Shown here: positions 44,940 to 52,091 of the stretch, one piece after another | Layout of the letters: every line of letters begins with the position of its first letter | How positions within the stretch are numbered: the stretch's first letter is position 1 | Assembly (NCBI GenBank): GCA_017484065.1 | Contig: JAFUTX010000016.1 | Span: 1-59,885, forward strand | Direction of reading: 5' to 3' | DNA from: Bacilli bacterium | GTDB taxonomy: Bacteria > Bacillota_I > Bacilli_A > RF39 > UBA660 | DNA length: 59,885 bases | Program-made: the position numbers and the translations under genes | Notes under the pieces: model-generated | Told to the model about the DNA's origin: nothing | Databases searched by the model: none | Seen by the model: the letters and a program-made list of their open reading frames with translations, nothing else

Positions 44940-45014
44940 GCAGGTGTAGTATAATGGTTAATATGCGACCTTGCCAAGGTTGAGATGGGAGTTCGATTCT
45001 CCTCACTTGCTCCA
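44940..45014 (+). tRNA. tRNA-Gly (anticodon GCC)
   Basis: Acceptor stem GCAGGTG pairs with CACTTGC (one G-T), anticodon loop TTGCCAA lies between CGACC and GGTTG, T-loop GTTCGATT. Discriminator T and CCA are encoded. It is the only plus-strand tRNA here and borders the accessory region, a common integration target type. Confidence 0.95.
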
Positions 45015-45052
45015 TAGTGAAATCTGCTCGAACTTTTCGAGTTTTGATAAAT

Positions 45053-45080
45053 AACTAATCCAATTTGGATTAGTTTTTTT
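45053..45080 (+). terminator. tRNA-Gly terminator
   Basis: A perfect 9-bp stem (AACTAATCC with GGATTAGTT, loop of 5) is followed by TTTTT. Confidence 0.9.
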
Positions 45081-45383
45081 GTGTTTCGAACTTCCACAGG
45101 TCAGCTTGGAAGAATTAAAACTTTAAATGATACAATTAAAGAAAAGGATAATGAAATATCATTTTTAAAATCTAAAATACAAGATATACAAAATACTCTT
45201 AATTACTGGAAAGACAAGTTTGAAAAACTAATATCATTTCTACATAGCAAACTTCATAGTTGGTATGATAAAGATGATAAATATATTGATGTTGTTAATG
45301 ATATGTATGAAGATAATGTTTTAGATGATGATGACATTGAAGAATTAAATTTAAGCAAAGGAAAAGATGACTTTGAGAGATAA
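45081..45383 (+). pseudogene. Probable 3' remnant of a plasmid recombination/mobilisation (Mob/Pre-like) gene
   Basis: The open frame of 100 codons begins directly after the T-run of the tRNA terminator with no ribosome site and no ATG, so it is unlikely to be expressed as written. The product is a coiled coil (TLNDTIKEKDNEISFLKSKI) followed by KFEKLISFLHSKLHSWYDKD and an acidic end with VNDMYEDNVLDDDDIEEL. That layout recalls the C-terminal tail of Mob/Pre relaxases of Gram-positive mobilisable elements. The call is by resemblance only; if right, a mobile element once sat at this tRNA-Gly. Confidence 0.4.
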
Positions 45384-45397
45384 TCTCATTGCCATCT

Positions 45398-46990
45398 TTA
45401 TTTTATTTTAGTTAATTTAAGTGAAACAGCTTCATCAACTGGTGGAACATAATCAACTAAATAGAATCCATATAAATGACCATATTTTTTCATTTTTTCT
45501 TTAACTCTACTTACATTTCCAGTTTTATCAAACAATATTTTAGATTCTGCAAGTTGCTCAACTCTGAGAACTTCACTAGGATTCATAGCAGTTGTTGAAT
45601 ATCTATTTTCATAGTCATAATCAAATGCAACATTGACACCTGTCTTATTACCTTCGGCTATTTTAGAATTTAATTTTTCCATTAATCTGTCATAAGTATA
45701 ATAATCTGCTCCTGATTCTAATAAAACAACTATATTTAATGTTCCCTTACTATGTTTTGAATCTTGATAATTTGTTAAATAAACAGAATCTATATTATCA
45801 TCTTTATATAATCCTTTAATAGTATCAGTTAATTCTTGTGATAAAAATGAATGCTCTTCATCTGTAAGATTTATTCTTTCTCTTACCACTTTGTCTAAAT
45901 ATAATAAATTATTTGCTCTAGCAATTTTTAATATATTAGCAAATTCTGGGAATTGATTATCACCTGCATATATAGTTTTATCCCATTCATACCATATATC
46001 AAATGCATCTTTTGCTCCATCTTTAACCATTTGTTGAACTCTTGAACTATTGAAAACAACATTATTTTTTTGATCATCTAATGAGTGATGCATTCCTTTA
46101 TTTTGATAAATCTTTGCTTGTAAATCAGCTTCGATTTTATCACAATAATGTGAACATTTAGCTTCTGGAGTTTTTTGCTCATCAAATTCAAATAATAAGT
46201 TTAATAAACTATCTTTATCTTTTAGATTGCCTAAGGCATCTCTCATAGCTTGATGTTCAATTTCTTTTTTCTTCTCTGGAGTTATTCCATCAAATGGTGT
46301 AATATCACCAATTAATGTTTCACCTGTTTCATGTATAACTAACATTTTTAGTTCTCTATCAGTATCGAAATTATATTCAAATTCAGAGTTTAATACCATT
46401 GCTAAACTTATAGTTCCAACAACGTGTTCAGATATTGTTTCAATTCGATCTGATTTAATATTCCAATGTTTACTATCCCAGCCAGTTCTTACTTTATTTT
46501 TTAATCTAAAGTTTAAATAATAAAATCTAAATATTTCTTCACATTCAAAAGGTTGCTTACTACATAATGAAGATATAATAGTACTTCCTTCTTTAATTAA
46601 TTCTGATTGTGAAATGTTATTTTCTTTTTCTTTAATTAATTTAGTTAAGAAATAATCTAGCATTTTATACTTAAATGCTAACTTACCACTTTCAGTATTC
46701 ATATCTCTTGCTTCTAATATCTCTTTAGCATATTGCTTTCCTAATTTTAAATTTTCGAAATCATAATTAGGATACGAAATACTAAATTCAGAAAGAAGTA
46801 ACATTCTATATATTTTTGATAAATTATTTGCTTCTTTAAATTCAGAATCAATAGCAGTTGCTAATATCATACTACCAAATAAGTGATCAGCTACACTATA
46901 ATTATTTGGTTCATCAATAATCTCATTCTTTAATTCATTTGAGCAAACATAAAAGTTTAAAGATTTTCTTATTTCATCTAATTTTTCCAT
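45398..46990 (-). CDS. HD-domain protein with two HD-like lobes (YfbR/HDIG-type)
   Basis: The 530-residue protein has an HD phosphohydrolase domain in the middle: ETISEHVVGTISLAMVL, then MLVIHETGETLIGDITPFDG (HE in place of HD, with a following D) and CDKIEADLQAKIY. A related but degenerate lobe precedes it (NYSVADHLFGSMILATAIDS ... LLLSEFSISY), in which the metal ligands are mostly lost. A C-terminal part of about 170 residues (TLNIVVLLESGADYYTYDRL) is of unclear fold. YfbR-like enzymes dephosphorylate deoxynucleotides; nucleotide-depleting HD proteins also occur in phage defence. ATG 46990 is chosen for its GGAGG ribosome site. It is isolated in the accessory region. Confidence 0.65.
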   Translation of the reverse strand: MEKLDEIRKSLNFYVCSNELKNEIIDEPNNYSVADHLFGSMILATAIDSEFKEANNLSKIYRMLLLSEFSISYPNYDFENLKLGKQYAKEILEARDMNTESGKLAFKYKMLDYFLTKLIKEKENNISQSELIKEGSTIISSLCSKQPFECEEIFRFYYLNFRLKNKVRTGWDSKHWNIKSDRIETISEHVVGTISLAMVLNSEFEYNFDTDRELKMLVIHETGETLIGDITPFDGITPEKKKEIEHQAMRDALGNLKDKDSLLNLLFEFDEQKTPEAKCSHYCDKIEADLQAKIYQNKGMHHSLDDQKNNVVFNSSRVQQMVKDGAKDAFDIWYEWDKTIYAGDNQFPEFANILKIARANNLLYLDKVVRERINLTDEEHSFLSQELTDTIKGLYKDDNIDSVYLTNYQDSKHSKGTLNIVVLLESGADYYTYDRLMEKLNSKIAEGNKTGVNVAFDYDYENRYSTTAMNPSEVLRVEQLAESKILFDKTGNVSRVKEKMKKYGHLYGFYLVDYVPPVDEAVSLKLTKIK

Positions 46991-47021
46991 TTTATCCTCC
47001 ACAAATAAGTAATTGAGTAAT

Positions 47022-47030
47022 ATTATAGCA
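47022..47030 (-). promoter_or_regulatory. Extended -10 box of the HD-domain gene
   Basis: On the minus strand TGCTATAAT, a perfect extended -10 element, lies 32 bases before the start codon. No clear -35 box is present, as is allowed with an extended -10. Confidence 0.55.
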
Positions 47031-47086
47031 CACATTTCTATTATTTTTACAAAAAAATATAAATTTGCTTAATTATAATAGATTTC

Positions 47087-47115
47087 GTATCATTCAATAG
47101 AATGATACTTTTTTT
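47087..47115 (+). terminator. Orphan terminator ahead of a broken gene
   Basis: A perfect 9-bp stem (GTATCATTC with GAATGATAC, loop AATA) is followed by TTTTTTT on the plus strand. No plus-strand gene ends here; 8 bases upstream is TATAAT (47074-47079) and 18 bases downstream is the start of the truncated gene. It is either a transcription attenuator or the end of a deleted gene. Confidence 0.75.
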
Positions 47116-47132
47116 ATTGAAAGGAGTATTAT

Positions 47133-47264
47133 ATGATTTCAGAATATTTTGAAGTAAATATTGATGATTTGCAAAAATATGGAGCTATAGATATATCATT
47201 AGTTACTGATATACCTATGTTTATAGATCCTATACTTATTTTTACTATTAGGAGTTTCGAATAA
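47133..47264 (+). pseudogene. Truncated gene, N-terminal 43 codons only
   Basis: The frame has a good AAAGGAG ribosome site and encodes SEYFEVNIDDLQKYGAIDIS, then LVTDIPMFIDPILIF, which resembles the start of a larger uncharacterised Firmicutes protein with the D-x-P-x-F-I-D-P core. It ends abruptly after TIRSFE at a structured sequence and terminator, so the body of the gene appears deleted. I take it to be a gene remnant in a decayed element. Confidence 0.55.
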
Positions 47265-47328
47265 CCTTTGTTATCGCTCCAATTGAAAATAACTTACGAA
47301 CTTTAATTAGTTCGTAAGTTTTTATTTT
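47251..47328 (+). terminator. Structured scar and strong terminator after the broken gene
   Basis: GGAG (47251) pairs with CTCC (47277-47280) around an inner stem ATAAC/GTTAT, then a perfect 12-bp terminator stem (47291-47302 with 47309-47320) is followed by TTTATTTT. The first hairpin overlaps the premature stop of the fragment and may mark the deletion join. Confidence 0.75.
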
Positions 47329-47356
47329 ATAGAATTATAATCTATCAAATCACAAT

Positions 47357-47431
47357 TTATTCTTTTTCGTAATCTGGTTGCCATAAAGCGTAGCTTTGTA
47401 ATTGTGCTTCAGTGCCATTATTTAATCTCAT
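47357..47431 (-). CDS. Possible 24-residue peptide
   Basis: A short frame with a good ribosome site (GAGAGGAG) starts at ATG 47431 and encodes MRLNNGTEAQLQSYALWQPD followed by YEKE. It lies 52 bases downstream of the flavodoxin gene on the same strand. It may be a real small peptide, or the front end of another truncated gene. No family is recognised. Confidence 0.35.
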   Translation of the reverse strand: MRLNNGTEAQLQSYALWQPDYEKE

Positions 47432-47483
47432 ATTTTTTCTCCTCTCAATACATTTTAGTAACTAAATTTCATATCTTCTTAAT

Positions 47484-47978
47484 TTAAATCCATTCTTCAA
47501 CTATTGTTTTAGAATTTTTAGCCTCTGAGCCACGTATAGCTAAAGCATTATCTAATATATTTGCTCCAATACATATTTCTTTTACATCTCTTACTACACT
47601 GCCTAATTCTGATCCTTCATGAGTAGTAACAACTCTAATTGTTTTACCGCTGAAATCTAAATCTTTTAAAGCAGTTTCCATTTCTGGTGCATATGTACCC
47701 CAATATATTGGACTCATAACATAAATTACTTCATAACTAGAAATATCTGTTAATTTGTTTTTAATTGGAGCATTGCCAACCCTTTGTTTAGCTTCTTCAA
47801 TACATGTCATATATTCTTTTGAATAAGGAACTAATGGTTCAACTTTAAACATATCAGCATTAGTTAACTCTTGTATATATTCTGCTACTATTTCTGTATT
47901 ACCTTTTTCAATATATCCTACTCCATAGTTTTCATCTGCTCTACTAAAATAAATAATTAAACTCTTTTTATCTTTCAT
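47484..47978 (-). CDS. Flavodoxin family protein
   Basis: The 164-residue protein has the flavodoxin layout: SLIIYFSRADEN with the FMN phosphate loop region near residue 10, YEVIYVMSPIYWGTYAPEME near 82, and KTIRVVTTHEGSELGSVVRD near 112. It resembles the Flavodoxin_4 type found in Firmicutes, electron carriers or NAD(P)H-dependent quinone reductase-like proteins. It has an AGGAGG ribosome site and an AT-rich upstream region with TGTTAAAAT as a likely extended -10. An XRE regulator gene lies 59 bases upstream on the same strand. Confidence 0.8.
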   Translation of the reverse strand: MKDKKSLIIYFSRADENYGVGYIEKGNTEIVAEYIQELTNADMFKVEPLVPYSKEYMTCIEEAKQRVGNAPIKNKLTDISSYEVIYVMSPIYWGTYAPEMETALKDLDFSGKTIRVVTTHEGSELGSVVRDVKEICIGANILDNALAIRGSEAKNSKTIVEEWI

Positions 47979-48036
47979 TTTTTTATTCCTCCTAATTATT
48001 ATTTTAACATAATTTTTTTATAAAAAAATTCTTTGT

Positions 48037-48273
48037 TTACTCTTCAAAGAACTTATCTATTCTAACACCAAGAATTATTGAAATCTTATACAAAGTAACT
48101 AATGAAATATTATTTCTATCATTAGCTGACTCTATTCTTTTTAAATGATTAACTGATAAATCCAGTTGCTCAGCTAAGACCATTAATCTAATACCCTTTT
48201 CATTTCGATACTTCTTTATATTTCTACAAATGATTGCTTTAATATCATCTCTATACTCTGAATACTCGTTCAA
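48037..48273 (-). CDS. XRE-type helix-turn-helix regulator
   Basis: The 78-residue protein is a single Cro/C1-type domain: NIKKYRNEKGIRLMVLAEQL, then DLSVNHLKRIE as the recognition helix and LVTLYKISIILGVRIDKFF. The start is TTG 48273 with AAGGAGTGG upstream. It may control the flavodoxin gene that follows. Confidence 0.75.
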   Translation of the reverse strand: MNEYSEYRDDIKAIICRNIKKYRNEKGIRLMVLAEQLDLSVNHLKRIESANDRNNISLVTLYKISIILGVRIDKFFEE

Positions 48274-48398
48274 AATACCACTCCTTAATCAAATTATAGA
48301 AATTTTATTATAAAAAATAAGCAACCTTTTATGCCATATAACCAAAGTTGTGGTATACTAATAATAAGTGATATGAGTTCTATATATATAAATAAAGA

Positions 48399-48427
48399 AA
48401 AGAGCTAATTCTTCATATTAACTCTTT
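48399..48427 (-). terminator. Terminator with the stop codon of the second XRE gene in its stem
   Basis: An 11-bp stem with one wobble (48399-48409 with 48417-48427) leads into TTTTCTTTATTT on the minus strand. The TAG stop (48407-48405) is in the stem and the last codons make the other arm. Confidence 0.7.
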
Positions 48428-48662
48428 TCGGCAAATGTTTGTGCTTTTGTTCTTTTAATAATAGATATGGTTCGACTTTTAAGATACTCGCAATATCCGA
48501 AATCGTATCTAGTGGAATATTTCCTCTTAAATTCTCAATATCACTTATATACCGAGGACTTAAATTACACTTTTCAGCTAATTGTTCCTGAGTATACCCA
48601 ATTGAAAATCTGTAATATTTAACATTAGCACTAACTACTTTGCGGAGGTTATAACTTGTCAT
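48405..48662 (-). CDS. XRE-type helix-turn-helix regulator, divergent to the unknown operon
   Basis: The 85-residue protein has a Cro/C1 domain: YYRFSIGYTQEQLAEKCNLS, PRYISDIENLRGNIPLDTIS, DIASILKVEPYLLLKE. It diverges from the gene at 48760, with 97 bases between the two start codons and a 10-base inverted repeat flanking that space. The layout suggests it regulates itself and the divergent gene, as in many element-borne repressors. Confidence 0.8.
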   Translation of the reverse strand: MTSYNLRKVVSANVKYYRFSIGYTQEQLAEKCNLSPRYISDIENLRGNIPLDTISDIASILKVEPYLLLKEQKHKHLPKRVNMKN

Positions 48663-48675
48663 ATAACACCACCAG

Positions 48676-48760
48676 TTCTAGTTTAACCAAAAACGGTCAA
48701 AATAAACACGAACTGCCGTCGGTATTATTGTATGTAAATAAAGAAAGGACTAAACTAGAA
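48676..48760. promoter_or_regulatory. Inverted-repeat pair in the divergent regulator/unknown-gene intergenic region
   Basis: TTCTAGTTTA (48676-48685) is repeated as TAAACTAGAA (48751-48760). One arm is 13 bases before the XRE gene start and the other ends at the start codon of the divergent gene. Two identical half-sites in mirror positions fit binding sites for the XRE protein. Promoter boxes within are not clear. Confidence 0.5.
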
Positions 48761-49437
48761 TGAAAAATGATAAAAGAAAAGTACTAGAAATGGTAATAAA
48801 AGACGATTATTATGTTAATGACGTATTAATATATAAATTTATTAATAATGGCTTATTTGATGAAATACTAAGAAATTTAAAAGATATTAAAGTATTGTGC
48901 CCTACTACAGAAAATAAGAAAGGTTACTTAAATAAGTATGAGCAATTCTTAAATATAGTGCATCACTTTATAAGATTTTTTGATAATGATTTTTACTTTT
49001 TAGGTAAATATCGTGCTTTTATTTTAGCTATTATATTTGAACAAACAGATAATAATGCGTTTTTATTATCTGATAAGTACTATGCTGATAATAATGATTA
49101 TTATATTAATAGTTTTAAAAAATACATAGTTACTGGTTTAAGTAATTCAATTAATGATTTGCTTAATAGTGAAATAATCCATGAATATTTTCAAAAAGAA
49201 AATATTTTAAATAAGGAAATAAATAATCTAGAATATATTAATAAATTATATAATGTGATTTTAAGACTAAGCCTAGTAAATGCGAAAGAATTTAAAACAA
49301 TTTACCTATTTGATAATAAAGAAGATACAAATTCTAGTTATTTAGATAATAAGATTAAAGCTATAGAACTAATTATTAACAATTATTATAAGAATATTAT
49401 TTTTATTAATTATTGTTTAGATCATAATATCTTTTAG
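48760..49437 (+). CDS. Unknown helical protein under the divergent XRE regulator
   Basis: I do not recognise this 225-residue protein. It is rich in Asn, Tyr, Ile and Asp, predicted mostly helical, with segments such as KYRAFILAIIFEQTDNNAFL and INKLYNVILRLSLVNAKEF. There is no signal peptide or membrane segment. An AAAGGA ribosome site sits 11 bases before the ATG. It is the first of three plus-strand genes; the next has its own promoter. Confidence 0.5.
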   Translation: MKNDKRKVLEMVIKDDYYVNDVLIYKFINNGLFDEILRNLKDIKVLCPTTENKKGYLNKYEQFLNIVHHFIRFFDNDFYFLGKYRAFILAIIFEQTDNNAFLLSDKYYADNNDYYINSFKKYIVTGLSNSINDLLNSEIIHEYFQKENILNKEINNLEYINKLYNVILRLSLVNAKEFKTIYLFDNKEDTNSSYLDNKIKAIELIINNYYKNIIFINYCLDHNIF

Positions 49438-49453
49438 TTAATTCAAAAGTTAA

Positions 49454-49481
49454 TTGACTTATTCTAATTTTTTTATATAAT
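49454..49481 (+). promoter_or_regulatory. Promoter of the paralogue pair
   Basis: TTGACT (49454-49459) and TATAAT (49476-49481) are 16 bases apart, 31 bases before ATG 49513. Confidence 0.65.
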
Positions 49482-49512
49482 ATATTAAGTCATTTAAGGG
49501 GTGAAATATATT

Positions 49513-50394
49513 ATGGAAGCAAAATATTTTAACAAATATGAATTAGAGCAAGCAATAGTACCAATACAGTTTAATCCAAGTCTAAGTATAGCTTTACTTG
49601 ATAGCTATATTAGTAAATATCCTAAAGATTATCCAGCTTATCTTTATAAAGCTATAGCTTTAATTAGAATTAATAAATTAGAAGAAGCAATAGCAATTGT
49701 AAATTACATTGAAAAAAAGTTAAGTAGTGATAATATAAAAATTAATAATTACAAAAAAGATTTAAATAAATATCGTATTTTACATCTTAATTTATTATAC
49801 TTATTTTTTACAGAACAATATGATGAACTATATAAATACTACAAAGATAATATTGTTGATATAAAAAAAATGAATGAAGCATTTAATGAAGATACTAGTA
49901 TTCTATTATTTACTAGCAAAGTTAAAACTAATAGAATCAATCCTAATAGAAATGATTATTCATATTTGTTTAGACAAACAATAGAATACCAAGAAGAAGA
50001 CTTTTTAAAGCATTTGGAAAGGCACTTAGCAGATAAGAGCATTAATCAAGATTTAAAAAACACTAGTTTATTTGTAGAAGAATTTCCAATTCAAGAAGTT
50101 TTAAAAGAAGTTAAAAAGAATATTAATTCTAATAATAAACTTCTAGATGATTTAGGAGATACATATGTATTTAAATATGATGGATGTGGAAGACACAATT
50201 ATAAATTAGAAGATTATTTTAAGATAGTATGTATGGCTAATACAACGAATATAATTACAATGTATCCGTCTAATTTATGTGAAAATTTACCATATATTGA
50301 TTTAAACTATTTAAATCAAGTAATAGAAAATCAACCTAAAGTTAAAAGGCTAAGTCAAGTTGATAAATTTAAAATGAAATACAATTTAAAATAG
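49513..50394 (+). CDS. TPR-like protein with conserved C-terminal domain, paralogue A
   Basis: The 293-residue protein is unrecognised. The N-terminal 60 residues look like a tetratricopeptide unit (LDSYISKYPKDYPAYLYKAI, then ALIRINKLEEAIAIVNYIEK). The middle contains YSYLFRQTIEYQEEDFLKHL and the C-terminus has FKYDGCGRHNYKLEDYFKIV, then TNIITMYPSN and the tail RLSQVDKFKMKYNLK. The I-I-T-M-Y-P end strand is reminiscent of RNase-type toxin folds, a guess only. I start at ATG 49513 because AAGGGG lies 8 bases upstream; a GTG at 49501 overlaps that site. Its twin follows 11 bases after the stop. Confidence 0.5.
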   Translation: MEAKYFNKYELEQAIVPIQFNPSLSIALLDSYISKYPKDYPAYLYKAIALIRINKLEEAIAIVNYIEKKLSSDNIKINNYKKDLNKYRILHLNLLYLFFTEQYDELYKYYKDNIVDIKKMNEAFNEDTSILLFTSKVKTNRINPNRNDYSYLFRQTIEYQEEDFLKHLERHLADKSINQDLKNTSLFVEEFPIQEVLKEVKKNINSNNKLLDDLGDTYVFKYDGCGRHNYKLEDYFKIVCMANTTNIITMYPSNLCENLPYIDLNYLNQVIENQPKVKRLSQVDKFKMKYNLK

Positions 50395-50405
50395 GAGAAA
50401 TTATT

Positions 50406-51296
50406 ATGAAAAATACTAAAATATTTAATGAATATGAATTTCATAAAGCAGTAAATACTAGTAGAAACAATTTAAATAAAGCTATTATTATGCTTGAAGA
50501 ATATATAGAAAAATATCCGGATGATTATTGTGCTTATGATTACTACGCTTTATTCTTAATTAGAAATGGTATATATGATAAAGCACAAAATATCATTAAT
50601 GTTACAAAATCCAAAATAGATAAAGATATACAATTTCAAAGAGAAGTTGAAAAATATAAAAAATCTTCATATAGATATATCCATAATAAATTACTAATAT
50701 TAGCTGCTAAAGAAAAATATCAAGAATTTTATGATTACTACATTGAAAATATAAAAATAATAAAAGAGATGTATGAAGCTTTAGATGTAAATTTAGAATC
50801 ACTATTTTTTTATAGCAAAATACAATTAGGTATTAAGCCAAAACATAATCGTGACTATTATTCCTATTTATATAGACAAATTATAGAATACAATGAAGAA
50901 GAATTTTTAGAACACGTAAAAAAACATATGGCTGATTATAACTATGAAAATGATTATTATAGTAATAGTCTTTTTGCAGAGAATTTTGATTATAATAAAA
51001 TATTAAAAGAAGTAAAGAAGAATATTCCTTCTAACAACAGAAAAATTGATGAGTTTATTACAGATTATTATTATTTTAAATATGATAACTGTGGAAGATA
51101 TGATTATAAAATACAAGATTATTTTAAAGTGATTGTTTTACATAATACAGCGAATATAATTACAATGTATCCAACTACTTTAAGTGAAGATATACCTTAT
51201 ATTGATTTAAATTATTTAAAAGCATTAGAAGAACAACCAAAAACAAAAAGACTTAGTCAAGTTGATAAGTTTAAAACGAAATACAATTTAAAATAA
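50406..51296 (+). CDS. TPR-like protein with conserved C-terminal domain, paralogue B
   Basis: The 296-residue protein is a tandem duplicate of the preceding one. Shared blocks are the TPR-like start (LEEYIEKYPDDYCAYDYYAL), YSYLYRQIIEYNEEEFLEHV, LKEVKKNIPSNNRKIDE, FKYDNCGRYDYKIQDYFKVI, NTANIITMYPTT and the tail RLSQVDKFKTKYNLK, which is identical to the first copy at all but one position. The C-terminal halves are much more alike than the middles, so the C-terminal domain is under constraint. It has an AGGAG ribosome site, is translated from the same transcript, and stops inside a bidirectional terminator. Confidence 0.5.
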   Translation: MKNTKIFNEYEFHKAVNTSRNNLNKAIIMLEEYIEKYPDDYCAYDYYALFLIRNGIYDKAQNIINVTKSKIDKDIQFQREVEKYKKSSYRYIHNKLLILAAKEKYQEFYDYYIENIKIIKEMYEALDVNLESLFFYSKIQLGIKPKHNRDYYSYLYRQIIEYNEEEFLEHVKKHMADYNYENDYYSNSLFAENFDYNKILKEVKKNIPSNNRKIDEFITDYYYFKYDNCGRYDYKIQDYFKVIVLHNTANIITMYPTTLSEDIPYIDLNYLKALEEQPKTKRLSQVDKFKTKYNLK

Positions 51297-51324
51297 GTGG
51301 AACTAATTTAGTTACCACTTATTT
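51291..51324. terminator. Bidirectional terminator holding two stop codons
   Basis: A perfect 10-bp stem (AAATAAGTGG 51291-51300 with 51315-51324), extended by an inner ACTAA/TTAGT pairing, lies between convergent genes. The plus-strand stop TAA (51294-51296) is in one arm and the minus-strand Nudix stop TAA (51321-51319) is in the other. Confidence 0.8.
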
Positions 51325-51942
51325 ATTTGTTAGTTCAATAACTTTTTTTAATACATCACCATATTTATTAATTAAAGTTTCTCCATCATTAATTAAAAAT
51401 TCAGAAATATCAATATCTTTAGTTTCGATATTAATACCATTACTTGTTTTAATTATTTCTATTCCTTTTACTAACCCGCTACCTTTTAAAAATAGATTTA
51501 ATGTGTCATTAGCATTAACTTTAACAATAGAACTTAATTCTTCCTCATCATAATTAAATTTAGTATCGCTATCATTATATTCATAAACATTTACATTAGC
51601 AAATGCTCTATCCTTAAATATCGTACCATCATTCTTAATTTTATCCATTTTAAATTTAACAACATCAACTAAAATAGCTTCTTCATAGTTTATATCTATA
51701 CCAAGTTCTTCTTTAATTTCTCTGCCAAAACCCTCTTTAACTGTTTCACCAGCTAAAATATGTCCTGAAGCAGTGGTATAAAGCGTTTTTCTATCCTTTC
51801 TTCTTTGAAAATAGATATTTCCATCTTTATCAAATAACCAACAATGAACTGTTTTATGCCATAATGCATCTCTATGAACAACATCTCTTAATTCTTTACC
51901 TAAATAATTTTGATTTTCATCATAAATATCTAAATATTCCAT
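51319..51942 (-). CDS. Nudix hydrolase (isopentenyl-diphosphate isomerase-like subgroup)
   Basis: The 207-residue protein carries an intact Nudix box, GHILAGETVKEGFGREIKEE then LGI, near residues 59-81, which binds Mg for pyrophosphate hydrolysis. The lead-in (YDENQNYLGKELRDVVHRDA then LWHKTVHCWLF) is that of the YfcD/IPP-isomerase-like Nudix group; substrate cannot be told from sequence. It is monocistronic, faces the accessory operon, and marks the return to core genes. Confidence 0.85.
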   Translation of the reverse strand: MEYLDIYDENQNYLGKELRDVVHRDALWHKTVHCWLFDKDGNIYFQRRKDRKTLYTTASGHILAGETVKEGFGREIKEELGIDINYEEAILVDVVKFKMDKIKNDGTIFKDRAFANVNVYEYNDSDTKFNYDEEELSSIVKVNANDTLNLFLKGSGLVKGIEIIKTSNGINIETKDIDISEFLINDGETLINKYGDVLKKVIELTNK

Positions 51943-52000
51943 ATAGTATTACTCCTAACTATATAAATATTATATCTTACATTTATGGTTCAAACAATAT

Positions 52001-52026
52001 ATTATTTTTGAGAGTCTCAAAATAAT
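52001..52026. repeat. Palindrome between divergent Nudix and nucleotidase genes
   Basis: ATTATTTTTGAGA (52001-52013) and TCTCAAAATAAT (52015-52026) form a near-perfect inverted repeat with one extra T. No gene ends next to it, so it is more likely an operator than a terminator. Confidence 0.5.
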
Positions 52027-52091
52027 TAAAAAGACTTCTAAAAATATCTTAAATATGCTATTATACTTAAGTATGTTGAAAGGTTGATAAA

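Noticed and set aside
47251-47280. A tRNA pseudogene at the folded scar
   Set aside because: Only a TTCGAAT-like loop and a GCTCCA end are present; no acceptor 5' strand, D arm or anticodon arm can be drawn.
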